Shown here: positions 17,489-26,664 of the stretch, piece by piece
Position numbering within the stretch: position 1 is the stretch's first letter
How the letters are laid out: every line of letters starts with the position of its first letter
Assembly (NCBI RefSeq): GCF_051513965.1
Contig: NZ_CP195847.1
Span: 2,418,001-2,482,000, forward strand
Direction of reading: 5' to 3'
Length of the DNA: 64,000 nucleotides
Source of the DNA: Paramicrobacterium sp051513965
Lineage (GTDB): Bacteria; Actinomycetota; Actinomycetes; Actinomycetales; Microbacteriaceae
Program-made: the position numbers and the translations under genes
Notes under the pieces: model-generated
Seen by the model: only the letters and a program-made list of their open reading frames with translations
What the model was told of the DNA's origin: nothing
Databases searched by the model: none

Positions 17489-17590
17489 GAGTTCCTTCAC
17501 AGTCGAGATTCACGGATGCTTTCACGCTACGGCCGCGAACGCACGCGCACGTCGCCCGAAAGTTTGAATCGGTTTCGATACCGTTGTCTC

Positions 17591-18451
17591 ATGCGCATCG
17601 CCACGTGGAACGTCAACTCCATTCGCACCCGCGTCGGTCGTGTCGTCGACTGGCTTGTCCGTGAGGACGTCGACGTGCTCGGCTTGCAGGAGATCAAGTG
17701 CCGCCCCGACCAGTTTCCCGTCGAACAGTTCGAGGCGGCGGGCTACGACCTGCAGATCCACGGGCTGAACCAGTGGAACGGGGTGGCTTTCGCAAGTCGC
17801 CTGCCAATGACGGACGTTGAGCAGGGCTTCGCGGAGATCCCCGGCTTCGGCAAGCCACCGAAGGTGGAGCACCAGCTGGACGGAGACGGCGTACCGGTCG
17901 AGGCCCGAGCGCTCGGCGTCACGATCGACGGAGTGCGGCTCTACAGCCTGTACGTCCCGAACGGACGCGCCATTGGCGACCCGCATTTCGACTACAAGCT
18001 GCGCTGGCTCGAGAAGCTCCGCGACCAGGTCGCGTCGACACTCGCCGCGGACCCGGACCTTCCCCTCGCCCTCATGGGCGACTTCAATGTCGCGCCCCTC
18101 GACGAGGACATGGGCGACCCCTCATTCGTACCCGGTCAGTCGACCCACATCTCTGAGCCGGAACGCGCGGCATTCCGCGCCCTGGAGGATGCCGGACTGA
18201 GCGACGTCGTGCGGCCGATCGTGCCCGAGGGGTTCACCTTCTGGGACTACAAGCGACTTCGCTTCCCCCGCAACGAGGGCATGCGCATCGACTTCATCCT
18301 CGGGTCCGCGGCGTTCGCCGACCGAGTGACGGATGCCGCGATCCACCGCAACGAACGCAAGGGCGACTCTCCAAGTGACCATGTACCGGTCGCGGTCGAC
18401 CTCGAGATCGAGGCCGAGGACGATGACGACATGCCGATGATCTTCGGCTGA
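17591..18451 (+). CDS. xth: Exodeoxyribonuclease III (AP endonuclease)
   Basis: This 286-residue endonuclease/exonuclease/phosphatase-fold enzyme repairs abasic sites. It has the start MRIATWNVNSIRTR, the metal-binding Glu in LQEIKC, the Asp-Asn pair in MGDFNVAP and the catalytic SDH in SDHVPVAVDL. The ATG is preceded by TACCGT at exactly six bases, with no ribosome site, so the message is probably leaderless. A long in-frame upstream extension is rejected because homology begins exactly at MRIATWN. Confidence 0.92.
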   Translation: MRIATWNVNSIRTRVGRVVDWLVREDVDVLGLQEIKCRPDQFPVEQFEAAGYDLQIHGLNQWNGVAFASRLPMTDVEQGFAEIPGFGKPPKVEHQLDGDGVPVEARALGVTIDGVRLYSLYVPNGRAIGDPHFDYKLRWLEKLRDQVASTLAADPDLPLALMGDFNVAPLDEDMGDPSFVPGQSTHISEPERAAFRALEDAGLSDVVRPIVPEGFTFWDYKRLRFPRNEGMRIDFILGSAAFADRVTDAAIHRNERKGDSPSDHVPVAVDLEIEAEDDDDMPMIFG

Positions 18452-18476
18452 GGCCCGCAGGCGGTTTCTGACGCAC

Positions 18477-19397
18477 TCAGGCGAGGAGCGCCGCGATCAC
18501 GATGAGCGCGGGCACGGCGGCGACCGTCGACACCAGAATCGCGTCGCGTGCGAACACCTCACCGATCTCGTACCGCGTGGCGTAGTTGAACACGTTCTGC
18601 GCGGAGGGCAGCGCCGCGAGCGCGGTCGCGGCGAACAGGTTGTGACCGTCGAGCCCGAAGACGAATCGCGCGACGAGGTACGCGATGAGCGGCATCCCCA
18701 CTGATTTCAGGGCGGCGGCGAGGGCGACGCGACCCCGGCCGGTTCCCGCGCGGAGCGGACGCTGCCCACTGAGCGACATTCCGAACGCGAGCAGCATGAG
18801 CGGCACCGCAGCGCCGCCGATCAGCTGGAATGGCGCGTAGACGGCATCCGGCAGCTGAATGCCCGTCGCCGCCACGATGACACCTGCGACCGAACCGATG
18901 ATGATCGGATTGCGCACGGGCTGCAGCAGGATCGAGTGCAGCGAGACCGTCGCGGGGCCGGAGAAATCGAGTACGGCGAGGGCGACGGGCGCGAAGATCA
19001 CGAGTTGCAAAAGCATGATCGGCGCGACGAACTGTGCGTCGCCCAGCACGTACACCGCGACCGGCAGGCCGATGTTGTTCGCGTTGACGTAGCCGGAGGC
19101 GAGCGCCCCGATGGTCGCCTCCCCCACCGACCGGCGCCACACGAGCACGTTCACGACGACGAAGATGAGCCCTGATGCCACGGCCGCGATCGCCGCGACA
19201 GCGATGAACGACGAGAAGACGATGCCGACGTCGGAGTGGGCGAGAACGTCGAAGAGGAGCGCCGGGCTGGCGATGAAGAAGGCGAGGTGTTGGATGCTCC
19301 GGCCGGCGTTCGGGCCGCCGATCTGCAGGCGACCCGCCAGAAAACCGACTGCGATGACGACGCCGATGATCGCGAAACCCGTCAGCACTCCCGTCAC
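18477..19397 (-). CDS. AEC-family (auxin efflux carrier-like) transporter
   Basis: This 306-residue membrane protein has about ten helices in two five-helix halves. The helix-breaking region GYVNANNIGLPVAVYVLGD in the first half is typical of AEC carriers such as malate or other organic acid permeases. The substrate is unknown. It is convergent with xth and divergent from the hydrolase gene. The GTG start is preceded by TAGGCT and six bases, the leaderless pattern. Confidence 0.87.
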   Translation of the reverse strand: MTGVLTGFAIIGVVIAVGFLAGRLQIGGPNAGRSIQHLAFFIASPALLFDVLAHSDVGIVFSSFIAVAAIAAVASGLIFVVVNVLVWRRSVGEATIGALASGYVNANNIGLPVAVYVLGDAQFVAPIMLLQLVIFAPVALAVLDFSGPATVSLHSILLQPVRNPIIIGSVAGVIVAATGIQLPDAVYAPFQLIGGAAVPLMLLAFGMSLSGQRPLRAGTGRGRVALAAALKSVGMPLIAYLVARFVFGLDGHNLFAATALAALPSAQNVFNYATRYEIGEVFARDAILVSTVAAVPALIVIAALLA

Positions 19398-19443
19398 ACA
19401 GAGAGCCTAGCCGAGCCGCGTTCGCTGGCGTAGGCTCTGAAAT

Positions 19444-20259
19444 ATGCCGCACATGGATGTGCCGGGGGCTCGGCTCTACTACGAAACCGAGGGGCAGGAT
19501 GCGAATCCCGCACTGCTCCTCATCCACGCTGGCATCGCGACGCTGCGCATGTGGGATCCCATCGTGACCGCTCTCGCCGAGCATCACTTCGTCGTGCGCT
19601 TCGATACGCGCGGCTACGGCGAGACGGATTCCGAGGACGTGGAGTTCTCCGACCGCGAAGACGCTCTTCGCCTTCTCGACGAGCTCGGAATCGAGAGGGC
19701 GACGGTCATGGGCGCCTCCCGCGGCGGTCAGATCGCGATCGATCTCGCCGTCGAACATCCTGACCGCGTCGCGGGACTCATCACGATCGGGTCGGGGCCG
19801 AGCGGTTTCCCCGAGGTCGACCTCACCGACGAGGAAGAGGCCTATGTCGACGCGCAGGACGCCGCGTGGGAGGCCAAGGACTGGCCCGTGCTCATGGACA
19901 GCGAGGTGCGTTTCTGGGCGGTCGGACCGCTGCGAGAGCCCGACGATGTCGACCCGGACTTCCTGGAGACGGCACGCATGCTGAACCGCTTCAACATCGC
20001 CCGAATGGATCAGAATCCGACGCCGCGCCCGCTCGAGCCGCCCGCCTTCGATCGGGTGGTCGACATCGAGATGCCCGCGCTTGTGATCGTCGGAGAGTAC
20101 GACGTCACCCCGGCGCTGCTGCAGTTCGAGTACCTCGCGGAGCAGATTCCGGATGCCGATTCGGCGCGCATCGATGACACGGCGCACCTGCCGAGTGTCG
20201 AGCGTCCGGGCGCCTTCCTCACCATTCTCGAGCCGTGGCTCGAACGACACTCGCTCTGA
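19444..20259 (+). CDS. Alpha/beta-fold hydrolase
   Basis: This 271-residue hydrolase has the nucleophile elbow GASRGG, an oxyanion region LLIHAGIATLRMWDP, the acid in IVGEYDVTPA and the catalytic His in DDTAHLPSVERP. The substrate cannot be deduced; homologues include 3-oxoadipate enol-lactonase-like esterases. TAGGCT lies seven bases before the ATG without a ribosome site. Confidence 0.86.
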   Translation: MPHMDVPGARLYYETEGQDANPALLLIHAGIATLRMWDPIVTALAEHHFVVRFDTRGYGETDSEDVEFSDREDALRLLDELGIERATVMGASRGGQIAIDLAVEHPDRVAGLITIGSGPSGFPEVDLTDEEEAYVDAQDAAWEAKDWPVLMDSEVRFWAVGPLREPDDVDPDFLETARMLNRFNIARMDQNPTPRPLEPPAFDRVVDIEMPALVIVGEYDVTPALLQFEYLAEQIPDADSARIDDTAHLPSVERPGAFLTILEPWLERHSL

Positions 20260-20377
20260 CGTTCACCGCCCGGGTGACCTCGCAGAAGCCGCCAGCGACG
20301 TCAACATGAGGCCACCATCGCCGTCTCCTGAGTATTCTCGAAAGAGACCTCTCCAAAGACGATCGGGGGTAGATGGC

Positions 20378-20770
20378 GTGAAGCGAATCGACGGACGCCG
20401 ACTCGGCGTATGGAGCCTGCGAATCGACGCGATCTACTGCACGCTTCTCGGCGCAGCGGTCGCTCTCGGCTCGGCTCCGATCTCGGCGGTCATCGCACTG
20501 CCGCAGCCCCTCATCGCCGGGGCGGACGGACTCGTCGTTCTCTGGGCTGCCCTCGTGCTCTGGATGCTGAGGGCACTGCGACTCCAGACGGCACTGCGCC
20601 TCGTGATGAGCGTCAATGCGGTGGCCGCGCTCATCGTAGCCTCGTGCGCCGCGGCCACGACATCGACTCTTGCCGCCGTGGCCGTCTTGTCAATCGCCGC
20701 GGATGTCGCGCTCTTCGCGGTGAGCCAAGCCGTCGCGTTGCGCGCACTGGCCAGCCGCCAGCCAGTTTGA
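20378..20770 (+). CDS. Small four-helix membrane protein, unknown
   Basis: The protein has about 130 residues, beginning MKRIDGRRLGVWSLRID from a GTG with GGGGG eight bases upstream, then four hydrophobic helices with short loops. It has no recognisable motif. A TATTCT element at 20333-20338 could be its -10 box. The function is unknown. Confidence 0.6.
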   Translation: MKRIDGRRLGVWSLRIDAIYCTLLGAAVALGSAPISAVIALPQPLIAGADGLVVLWAALVLWMLRALRLQTALRLVMSVNAVAALIVASCAAATTSTLAAVAVLSIAADVALFAVSQAVALRALASRQPV

Positions 20771-20821
20771 CTCTCAGGGCGACCACGTCCGTGCGATCAC
20801 CGCCCGTGCCGCAGCCCTCGA

Positions 20822-21724
20822 TCAGTCGGACGAGGCGACCTGCGCCGTGGTCTCCTCGAGGCTTGCCAGCAGTTCATCGACGGGAGTATCGACCAACACC
20901 GCGGAGTCGCCATAGCTGTCGATGACCCCTTGCTGCACGGCATCCGTCTCTTGGAAGATCCGAACGAGGTCCGCGTAAACCTGCTCGCTTGCGTCGTCGG
21001 CCTGCGTCGCGAAGATGTTGATGTATGGGAACGCACTGGGGTCCGTCGGGTCGTCCTGTGTCAGAAGCTCCTCCGCCCCGAGACCCGCGTCCGCCGCGAA
21101 GTTGTTGTTCACGATCGCGCCCGCCACATCGGGAAGAGTGGTCGACGTCAGGCTCGGTTCGACGGGCACGACCTCGACCGTCGAGGCATCCTTCTCGATG
21201 TCGTCCACCGTCGAGAACGGTGACCCGCCGTCTTTCAGACTGATGAGGCCGGCCGCCTGCAGCACTAGAAGGCTCCGCGACAGGTTCGTCTCGTCGAACG
21301 GCACGCTGATCTCGGCGCCATCCGGAATCTCGTCCACCGACTCGAACTGCGTCGAGTACAGCGCGAGCGGGAAGATCGCTGTCGCACCGACCGGCACGAG
21401 GTCACTGCCCTTCGCATCGTTGTACTGAGCCAAGAAGATGATGTGCTGGAACTGGTTGATGTCGATGCTTCCGTCCGCCAGCGCGTCGTTCGCGAGCGTT
21501 CCCTCGGTGAAGTTCTTCAGCTCGACGTGGATGTCTTCGCCCGCCGCAGCGTCGAGGAATTCCTGCCAATATGGCTCGGCTTCGTCCATGACGCCCAACA
21601 CCACCGGGTTCTCGACGCTGCCCTTCTCAGCAGAGGACTCGGCCCTGCTTTGCGACGAGCACGCCGCCAGGCCGAACAGGAGCGGAACGACGGCGAGAGC
21701 AGCAAATGACTTCTTCAGACTCAT
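20822..21724 (-). CDS. MetQ/NlpA-family substrate-binding lipoprotein
   Basis: The protein has about 300 residues, with start MSLKKSFAALAV, lipobox LAAC and Ser-rich linker. The NlpA/MetQ fold is seen in VVLGVMDEAEPYWQEFLDAA, GSIDINQFQHIIFLAQYN and AGAIVNNNFAADAGL. It should bind methionine or a related compound for an ABC importer, but no metN or metI lies beside it, so it must share a transporter encoded elsewhere. AAGGCA precedes the start. It is divergent from luxS, which also belongs to methionine/SAM metabolism. Confidence 0.86.
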   Translation of the reverse strand: MSLKKSFAALAVVPLLFGLAACSSQSRAESSAEKGSVENPVVLGVMDEAEPYWQEFLDAAAGEDIHVELKNFTEGTLANDALADGSIDINQFQHIIFLAQYNDAKGSDLVPVGATAIFPLALYSTQFESVDEIPDGAEISVPFDETNLSRSLLVLQAAGLISLKDGGSPFSTVDDIEKDASTVEVVPVEPSLTSTTLPDVAGAIVNNNFAADAGLGAEELLTQDDPTDPSAFPYINIFATQADDASEQVYADLVRIFQETDAVQQGVIDSYGDSAVLVDTPVDELLASLEETTAQVASSD

Positions 21725-21742
21725 GGTGTGCCTTACACGTGA

Positions 21743-21823
21743 TGTGACGGGGTGCCCACGGACGGGCGGAACGTCTCTCACGGTAGGCGGCACCCGCCTG
21801 CTGCGCCTCAGCGCTATGTCACA
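21743..21823. other. Foldable region between metQ-like gene and luxS
   Basis: Nested complementary segments could close a branched structure: TGTGAC (21743-21748) with GTCACA (21818-21823), GGGTGCC (21750-21756) with GGCACCC (21789-21795), and a GCGC-CTCA-GCGC hairpin (21803-21814). On the leftward strand this would be a leader ending about 19 bases before the lipoprotein start. I could not match it to a known SAM or SAH riboswitch core. Confidence 0.3.
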
Positions 21824-21898
21824 CATCGTCATGAAGCGCGGGAACGACCGAGCATCCATCACCGCGCGGATACAGTCGAGCGTGTCGAAAGGGAGTCG

Positions 21899-22372
21899 AT
21901 GGAGAAAGTTGAGAGCTTCGCGCTCGACCACACGGCCGTTCACGCACCCTATGTGCGCCGCATCACCGTCGAGAGGGGACCTCACGGAGACGCCATCTCG
22001 AACTTCGACATCCGACTCGTTCAGCCCAACGCCGGCGAGATCCCAACCGCGGGCCTTCACACCATCGAGCACCTGCTCGCGGGGCTCCTGCGTAAGCAGC
22101 TCACCGGCGTCATCGACTGCTCGCCGTTCGGCTGCCGTACGGGGTTCCACCTCATCGTGTGGGGCGAACCGGACGCCGCGACCGTCGCCGCCGCAGTCAA
22201 GAGCGCGCTGACCGTGATCGCCGACCGCATCACCTGGAGCGACGTGCCCGCGACGGACGCGGTCAGCTGCGGAAACTACCGCGACCACAGCCTCCACTCG
22301 GCGAAGACCTGGGCCGCTGACGTTCTCGCTCAGGGCATCAGCTCCGATGCCTTCTCTCGAGAGTTGGTCTGA
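21899..22372 (+). CDS. luxS: S-ribosylhomocysteine lyase
   Basis: LuxS cleaves S-ribosylhomocysteine to homocysteine and DPD, the precursor of AI-2. It has 157 residues, the normal length. Metal ligands are His54 and His58 in HTIEH and Cys124 in SCGNYRDHSL; Glu57 and Cys79 (GCRTGFH) are the catalytic acid/base residues. AAAGGGAG lies just before the ATG and TACAGT at 21871-21876 may be the -10 box. A short-chain dehydrogenase gene follows after two bases and is probably co-transcribed. Confidence 0.95.
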   Translation: MEKVESFALDHTAVHAPYVRRITVERGPHGDAISNFDIRLVQPNAGEIPTAGLHTIEHLLAGLLRKQLTGVIDCSPFGCRTGFHLIVWGEPDAATVAAAVKSALTVIADRITWSDVPATDAVSCGNYRDHSLHSAKTWAADVLAQGISSDAFSRELV

Positions 22373-22374
22373 TC

Positions 22375-23148
22375 GTGCGCTTTCCCGAGCTTCAGGGGCG
22401 CATCGCGCTCGTCACCGGCGGCGGCAGAGGCATCGGGCGCGCCATCGTGGAGAGCCTCCTGGCGGAGGGGTCGACCGTCGTGAGCGCCGACCTGGGGCAT
22501 CCTGACGCTGAACTCACACGCGTCGGCGACCGCGAATGGCGCATTCACCTCGATGTGAGCTCCGAATCAGATGTCGTCCAGACGATCGATCGCATCGCGG
22601 AGTCGATCGGCACGGTGGACCTTCTCGTCACGGCCGCCGGAACCTCGACCATGGGTCTCACGATCGACAGCGAGACGCGCGACTGGGACCTCAATCAAGC
22701 GGTGAACGCACGCGGTACCTATCTGGCCGCAAAACACGTCGCTCGACGTCTCGTCGCTGCGAATGCCGACGGACGACTCATCTTCATCGCATCACAGGCC
22801 GGCAAGAACGGCTACCGAGCGATGAGCTCCTATGTGGCCTCGAAGCACGCGGTGCTGGGACTCACCAAGACGATGGCGGTCGAGCTCGCGCGCGACGGCA
22901 TCACCGTGAACGCCGTCTGCCCCGGCATCATCGAAACCGACATGAAGCGCCGCGAACGCGTTGAGGGGGCGGCGATCCGCGGGCTCTCTCCCGAGGACAT
23001 CGAGCGAGAAGACCAGAGTCAGGTGCCGCTGGGCCGAACTGGCCAACCCGAGGACGTCGCGAACGTCGTGCTCTTCCTCGCGAGCGACCTCTCCGCGTAC
23101 ATGACCGGCCAGTCGCTGAACGTCACGGGCGGCATGACGATGCACTGA
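22375..23148 (+). CDS. Short-chain dehydrogenase/reductase (SDR)
   Basis: This 257-residue classical SDR has the cofactor motif TGGGRGIG, the structural motif in LLVTAAGTS (AAG in place of NAG), Ser in FIASQAG, catalytic YVASK and the post-catalytic PGIIETDM. Asp after the second strand (VSADLG) favours NAD(H). The GTG start lies two bases after the luxS stop, so the two are one operon. The substrate is unknown; the position invites the idea of a sugar- or DPD-derived carbonyl. Confidence 0.88.
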   Translation: MRFPELQGRIALVTGGGRGIGRAIVESLLAEGSTVVSADLGHPDAELTRVGDREWRIHLDVSSESDVVQTIDRIAESIGTVDLLVTAAGTSTMGLTIDSETRDWDLNQAVNARGTYLAAKHVARRLVAANADGRLIFIASQAGKNGYRAMSSYVASKHAVLGLTKTMAVELARDGITVNAVCPGIIETDMKRRERVEGAAIRGLSPEDIEREDQSQVPLGRTGQPEDVANVVLFLASDLSAYMTGQSLNVTGGMTMH

Positions 23149-23285
23149 TCCCGGTGCACCGATTAGCCGGTGGCCTTTCTCGCCGAGTTGCGTGAAACTG
23201 GAGGAGCATGGGGCAAGACCAGCGCCGCATGTGGGCCCCACCCGGGCCCAGGAACATCGCACCATCGCCCACAAGGAGATTGACA

Positions 23286-24359
23286 ATGTCGTCACCCAAT
23301 CCCGTATTCGCAGACGCGCAGCCCGAGCACGAGAATGTGCTGATCACCCGCGGTGCGCGATCCGGTCTCACCATCTGCGTCGCCGTCCACTCAACCGTTC
23401 TTGGCCCTGCCCTCGGCGGAGCCCGCGTCTGGACCTACCGCTCATGGGGCGACGCTGTCGCCGATGCGCTTCGCCTCTCCGAGGGCATGACGTACAAGAA
23501 CGCCGCGGCGGGACTCGCTCGCGGTGGTGGCAAGTCGGTCGTGTTCGTTCCCGAGGGAACGGTGTTGGATGCCGAGCGCAAACGCGACGCGATGCTCGAC
23601 CTCGGCGACGCCGTCGAACTGCTCGGCGGCTCCTACTACACGGCTGAGGACGTCGGCACCTCCGCAGAGGACATGGCGACGGTCTCCGAGCGCACCCGCT
23701 ACGTCGAGGGTCTTCCCGCCGACCGCGGCGGTGTCGGAGAGCCGAGCGACGCGACTGCCGCCGGTGTGTACTCCGCGGTCACCGCGACGCTCGACACCGT
23801 CTTCGGCAGTCCGGTCGTCGCTGACCGGCGTGCCGTCATCTCGGGGCTCGGCCAGGTGGGCGGACGGCTCGCACGTCGCCTCGCCGCCGAGGGCGCGCGA
23901 CTGATCGTGACGGACGTCAACCCCGCACGCAAGGCCCTGGCCGAGGAGATCGGCGCGAGCTGGATCGAGCCCGGCGACGAGCACCAGTTCGAGACCGACC
24001 TGTTCATCCCGTGCGGCGTAGGCGGTGCGCTCAGTCCTGAGGTCATCGCCTCGCTTCGCTGCAAGGCCGTGGTCGGTGCGGCGAACAACCAGCTGGCGCG
24101 GCACGATGGTGCTGAGCAGCTCGCTGAGCGCGGCATCCTCTGGGCCCCCGACTTCGTCGTCAACGCAGGCGGTGTCATCTACATCGACATGGCCTCGCGT
24201 CCCGGAGCCGACAAGGCGGCTGTGGAGGAGCGCGTCGAGCACATCGGCGACACGCTGCGGGCGATCTTCGCTCAGGCGCAGGCCGAGAGCATCACGACCC
24301 TCGAAGCGGCGGAGCGCCTCGCGAAGTCTCGTCTCGAGTCCGTGCCCGCGGGAGTCTGA
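23286..24359 (+). CDS. Leucine/valine-type amino acid dehydrogenase
   Basis: This Glu/Leu/Phe/Val dehydrogenase family enzyme of 357 residues performs NAD-dependent oxidative deamination of branched-chain amino acids. The substrate Lys71 is in MTYKN, catalytic Lys83 in GGGKSVV, and the Rossmann motif GLGQVG at 187-192. Length and motifs fit leucine or valine dehydrogenase better than glutamate dehydrogenase. AAGGAG lies seven bases before the ATG at 23286, ruling out the longer in-frame start. Confidence 0.88.
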   Translation: MSSPNPVFADAQPEHENVLITRGARSGLTICVAVHSTVLGPALGGARVWTYRSWGDAVADALRLSEGMTYKNAAAGLARGGGKSVVFVPEGTVLDAERKRDAMLDLGDAVELLGGSYYTAEDVGTSAEDMATVSERTRYVEGLPADRGGVGEPSDATAAGVYSAVTATLDTVFGSPVVADRRAVISGLGQVGGRLARRLAAEGARLIVTDVNPARKALAEEIGASWIEPGDEHQFETDLFIPCGVGGALSPEVIASLRCKAVVGAANNQLARHDGAEQLAERGILWAPDFVVNAGGVIYIDMASRPGADKAAVEERVEHIGDTLRAIFAQAQAESITTLEAAERLAKSRLESVPAGV

Positions 24360-24768
24360 CCCCCGGCATCGTCGGGAGCCCTGGGCCGTCGTGCCCTTCT
24401 GCGCCGCGCGGGCCGCGCCCTGCCAAGCGCCGTCCCGCGGGGCCCCGTCCCGCGCGCCGCGCCTCGTCCCAAGCGCCGCGCCTCGTCCCAAGCGCCGCGC
24501 CCCGCGCGTTCAGGTGTACCGGATACCGCTTTCCCGAACCAGGAAAGCGGTATCCGGTACACCTGAACGTCTTTCGCACGCCGCGGGCGGGCGCAGCACG
24601 GCGCGAGGGCACGGGCGCAGCATGCCGCGCGTGCTGCGCAGTGCCCAGTGCGAGTGCGGGCGTGCGGGCAGGGCGCAGAGCGCAAGGCGCAAGGCGCAGC
24701 CTGCAGCGTCTGCAGCGCAGTGCCCGGTGCGCGGTGCGCGGTGCGCAGTGCCCGGTGCCCGGTGCGCG
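24360..24768. repeat. GC-rich low-complexity intergenic spacer with tandem repeats
   Basis: No credible gene is present. A 19-base unit (CGCCGCGCCTCGTCCCAAG) occurs in two exact tandem copies plus a partial third at 24455-24501, preceded by degraded copies. From about 24640 to 24770 short motifs such as GCGCAAG and GGTGCGC repeat irregularly. A large perfect hairpin lies between the two repeat tracts. The spacer separates the convergent dehydrogenase and YhgE-type genes. Confidence 0.75.
24507..24569. repeat. Perfect 28-bp inverted repeat with 7-base loop
   Basis: The left arm (24507-24534) and right arm (24542-24569) are exact reverse complements. The arms start CGTTCAGGTGTACC and end at GCTTTCC; the loop is CGAACCA. 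It could terminate both convergent genes, but the stem is far longer than needed, so an extragenic palindrome or remnant mobile element is also possible. Confidence 0.8.
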
Positions 24769-26664
24769 TCAGCCGATGAGGCTCGGCTCCAGGTCCCGCA
24801 TCGTGCGGAACCTCGTCATCCTCGCGACGCCGAGTGCAGTAAGCAGGAGCGCCCCGACGAGCCAGCCGACGAGCACGAGCGCATCGTTCGCCGCGGCCTG
24901 GTAGCTGCCGCCGTACATGAACTGTCGCAGCGCATCCACCGTGTACGGCATGGGGAAGGCGAAGTGCAGCGCTCTCAACGGCTCGGGCAGCGTCTGCCAC
25001 GGGAACGTTCCGCCGGCGGTCACGAGCTGCACCACCATCATCACGAGCCCGAGGAACTGCCCCACACTGCCGAACCACACGTTGAGCGCCAGAATTATCG
25101 CGGCGAACGTTATCGACGACAGTGCCATGATTCCGAATGCACCCCAGGGTTGATGCACCTGGAACCCGAGCGCGCCCGACACGATGAAGTACAGCGCCAC
25201 CATCTGAATCGCACCGAGACCGGCCGGCATGAGCCACCCGGCGAGCGTCGTGCGCAGCGGCGCACGCATCGCGGTGATCGCACGCTTCGAGACCGGCTTC
25301 ACAATGAGAAACAGCGCGTAGATGCCGATCCACGCGGCAAGCGCGACGAAGAACGGCGCGAGACCCGCACCGTACGTGCCCGCCTTGGTGACCGCCGCGG
25401 TCGAGAGGTCGACCGGATCGGCGATCGTGTCGGCCTGCTGTGCGCGGAGCTCCTTCGACGAGTCTGGAATCTGGTCGACGCCGTCCTGCAGTCCATCGCG
25501 AAGCTCGGTCATGCCGTCCAGCAGGGTGCTGAGCCCGTCGCGCAGCGTCACGGAGCCGTCGTGGGCGGTCTTCGCGCCGTCCTCAAGCTGCTGTGCACCA
25601 TCAGCCGCGGAGTTGATACCCGCCGTCAGCGCCGGCATGGCATCGGAGAGCGTCTTCGCCCCGTTCGACACCTGCCAGGCCCCCGAGGAGAGTTCGTCGA
25701 TGGATGACACTGTGCTCTGCACCTTGCCGTTCACCGCGTCGGCCTTCGTACCGAGCGGATCGAGCTTGGCGAGCACGGCGTCGATCTGCTCCTGATCGAA
25801 GCCCTGCTCCGTCAGGTACGCGCTGATGTCATCGCGAACGCCCGGCAGCGCGTTGTTGAATTCAGCGGATGCCGCCCCGACGGCGTCCGCTGCATCTGCG
25901 ACCTTCTGGTTGCCCTGAGCCACCTGATACGCACCGTCGGAGAGCGCCTTCGTCTGGTTCGGAAGAGAGGATGTCTTCGACTGCAGCTCGTCGAGACCGT
26001 TGGACAGCTCGGTGGCGCCGGACGACAGCGTCTTGAGACCGTCAGCCAGATCGCTCGCGCCGCCGTGGGCTGTATCGGCACCATCAACGAGCTGGTTCGC
26101 GCCGTCGACGGCATCCACCAGGTTCACTCTGATCTCGGCGATCGCGTCGAGCATGCGCGTCGCGGCCTCTTTGTTCACCTGCGAGACGATCTGCTGCTTG
26201 ATCTGCTTGATCGCCGTCTCACCGATCGTGGAGGCGAGGTAGCTGTTCGCGTCGTTCGTGGTCAGCACGACCTCGGCCTGATGCGGGTCTTTGCCCTGTG
26301 AGGAGACCAGCGACTCCGAGAAATCGCGGGGAATCGTGACGGAGAAGTCGAAGTCTCCCGCTTCGACGCCATGACGAGCGGATGCCGCGCTCACACGGCT
26401 CCACGAGAAGGTGGCGTCTTCGAGCAGCGACTCGGCGATCTCGTCGCCGTAGTTCGTGTACTCGTCGCCGACGGTCGCTCCCTCGTCATCCACGACGAGG
26501 GCCACCGGCACCTGGTCGAGGTTCTCATAGGGGTCTTGGTTGGCCCAGAGGTAGAGACCTCCGTAGAGCAGCGGCACCACCATGAGGGCGAGGAGCGCGA
26601 GCTTTGCCATGGGCGTCGCGGTCAGGCGCGCGAACTCGGCGCGCAGCATCGCGAAGATCTTCAC
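24769..26664 (-). CDS. YhgE/Pip-family membrane protein (ABC-2-type)
   Basis: The protein has about 631 residues: one N-terminal helix, a long extracytoplasmic region and five or six C-terminal helices. The outer region contains repeated DGA..L..G...L units (for example LVDGADTAHGGASDLADGLKTL), which form the long helical arms seen in YhgE and phage-infection-protein relatives. Family members are envelope proteins linked to type VII secretion or phage adsorption; which applies here is unknown. The GTG start overlaps the stop of the upstream ATPase-like gene as GTGA. Confidence 0.8.
   Translation of the reverse strand: MKIFAMLRAEFARLTATPMAKLALLALMVVPLLYGGLYLWANQDPYENLDQVPVALVVDDEGATVGDEYTNYGDEIAESLLEDATFSWSRVSAASARHGVEAGDFDFSVTIPRDFSESLVSSQGKDPHQAEVVLTTNDANSYLASTIGETAIKQIKQQIVSQVNKEAATRMLDAIAEIRVNLVDAVDGANQLVDGADTAHGGASDLADGLKTLSSGATELSNGLDELQSKTSSLPNQTKALSDGAYQVAQGNQKVADAADAVGAASAEFNNALPGVRDDISAYLTEQGFDQEQIDAVLAKLDPLGTKADAVNGKVQSTVSSIDELSSGAWQVSNGAKTLSDAMPALTAGINSAADGAQQLEDGAKTAHDGSVTLRDGLSTLLDGMTELRDGLQDGVDQIPDSSKELRAQQADTIADPVDLSTAAVTKAGTYGAGLAPFFVALAAWIGIYALFLIVKPVSKRAITAMRAPLRTTLAGWLMPAGLGAIQMVALYFIVSGALGFQVHQPWGAFGIMALSSITFAAIILALNVWFGSVGQFLGLVMMVVQLVTAGGTFPWQTLPEPLRALHFAFPMPYTVDALRQFMYGGSYQAAANDALVLVGWLVGALLLTALGVARMTRFRTMRDLEPSLIG

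Noticed and set aside
21725..21898. SAM or SAH riboswitch upstream of the metQ-like gene or luxS
   Set aside because: Stems exist, but none of the conserved core sequences I know could be found on either strand.
24360..24768. CRISPR array
   Set aside because: The repeats are directly adjacent or irregular and low-complexity, with no regular spacers and no cas genes.
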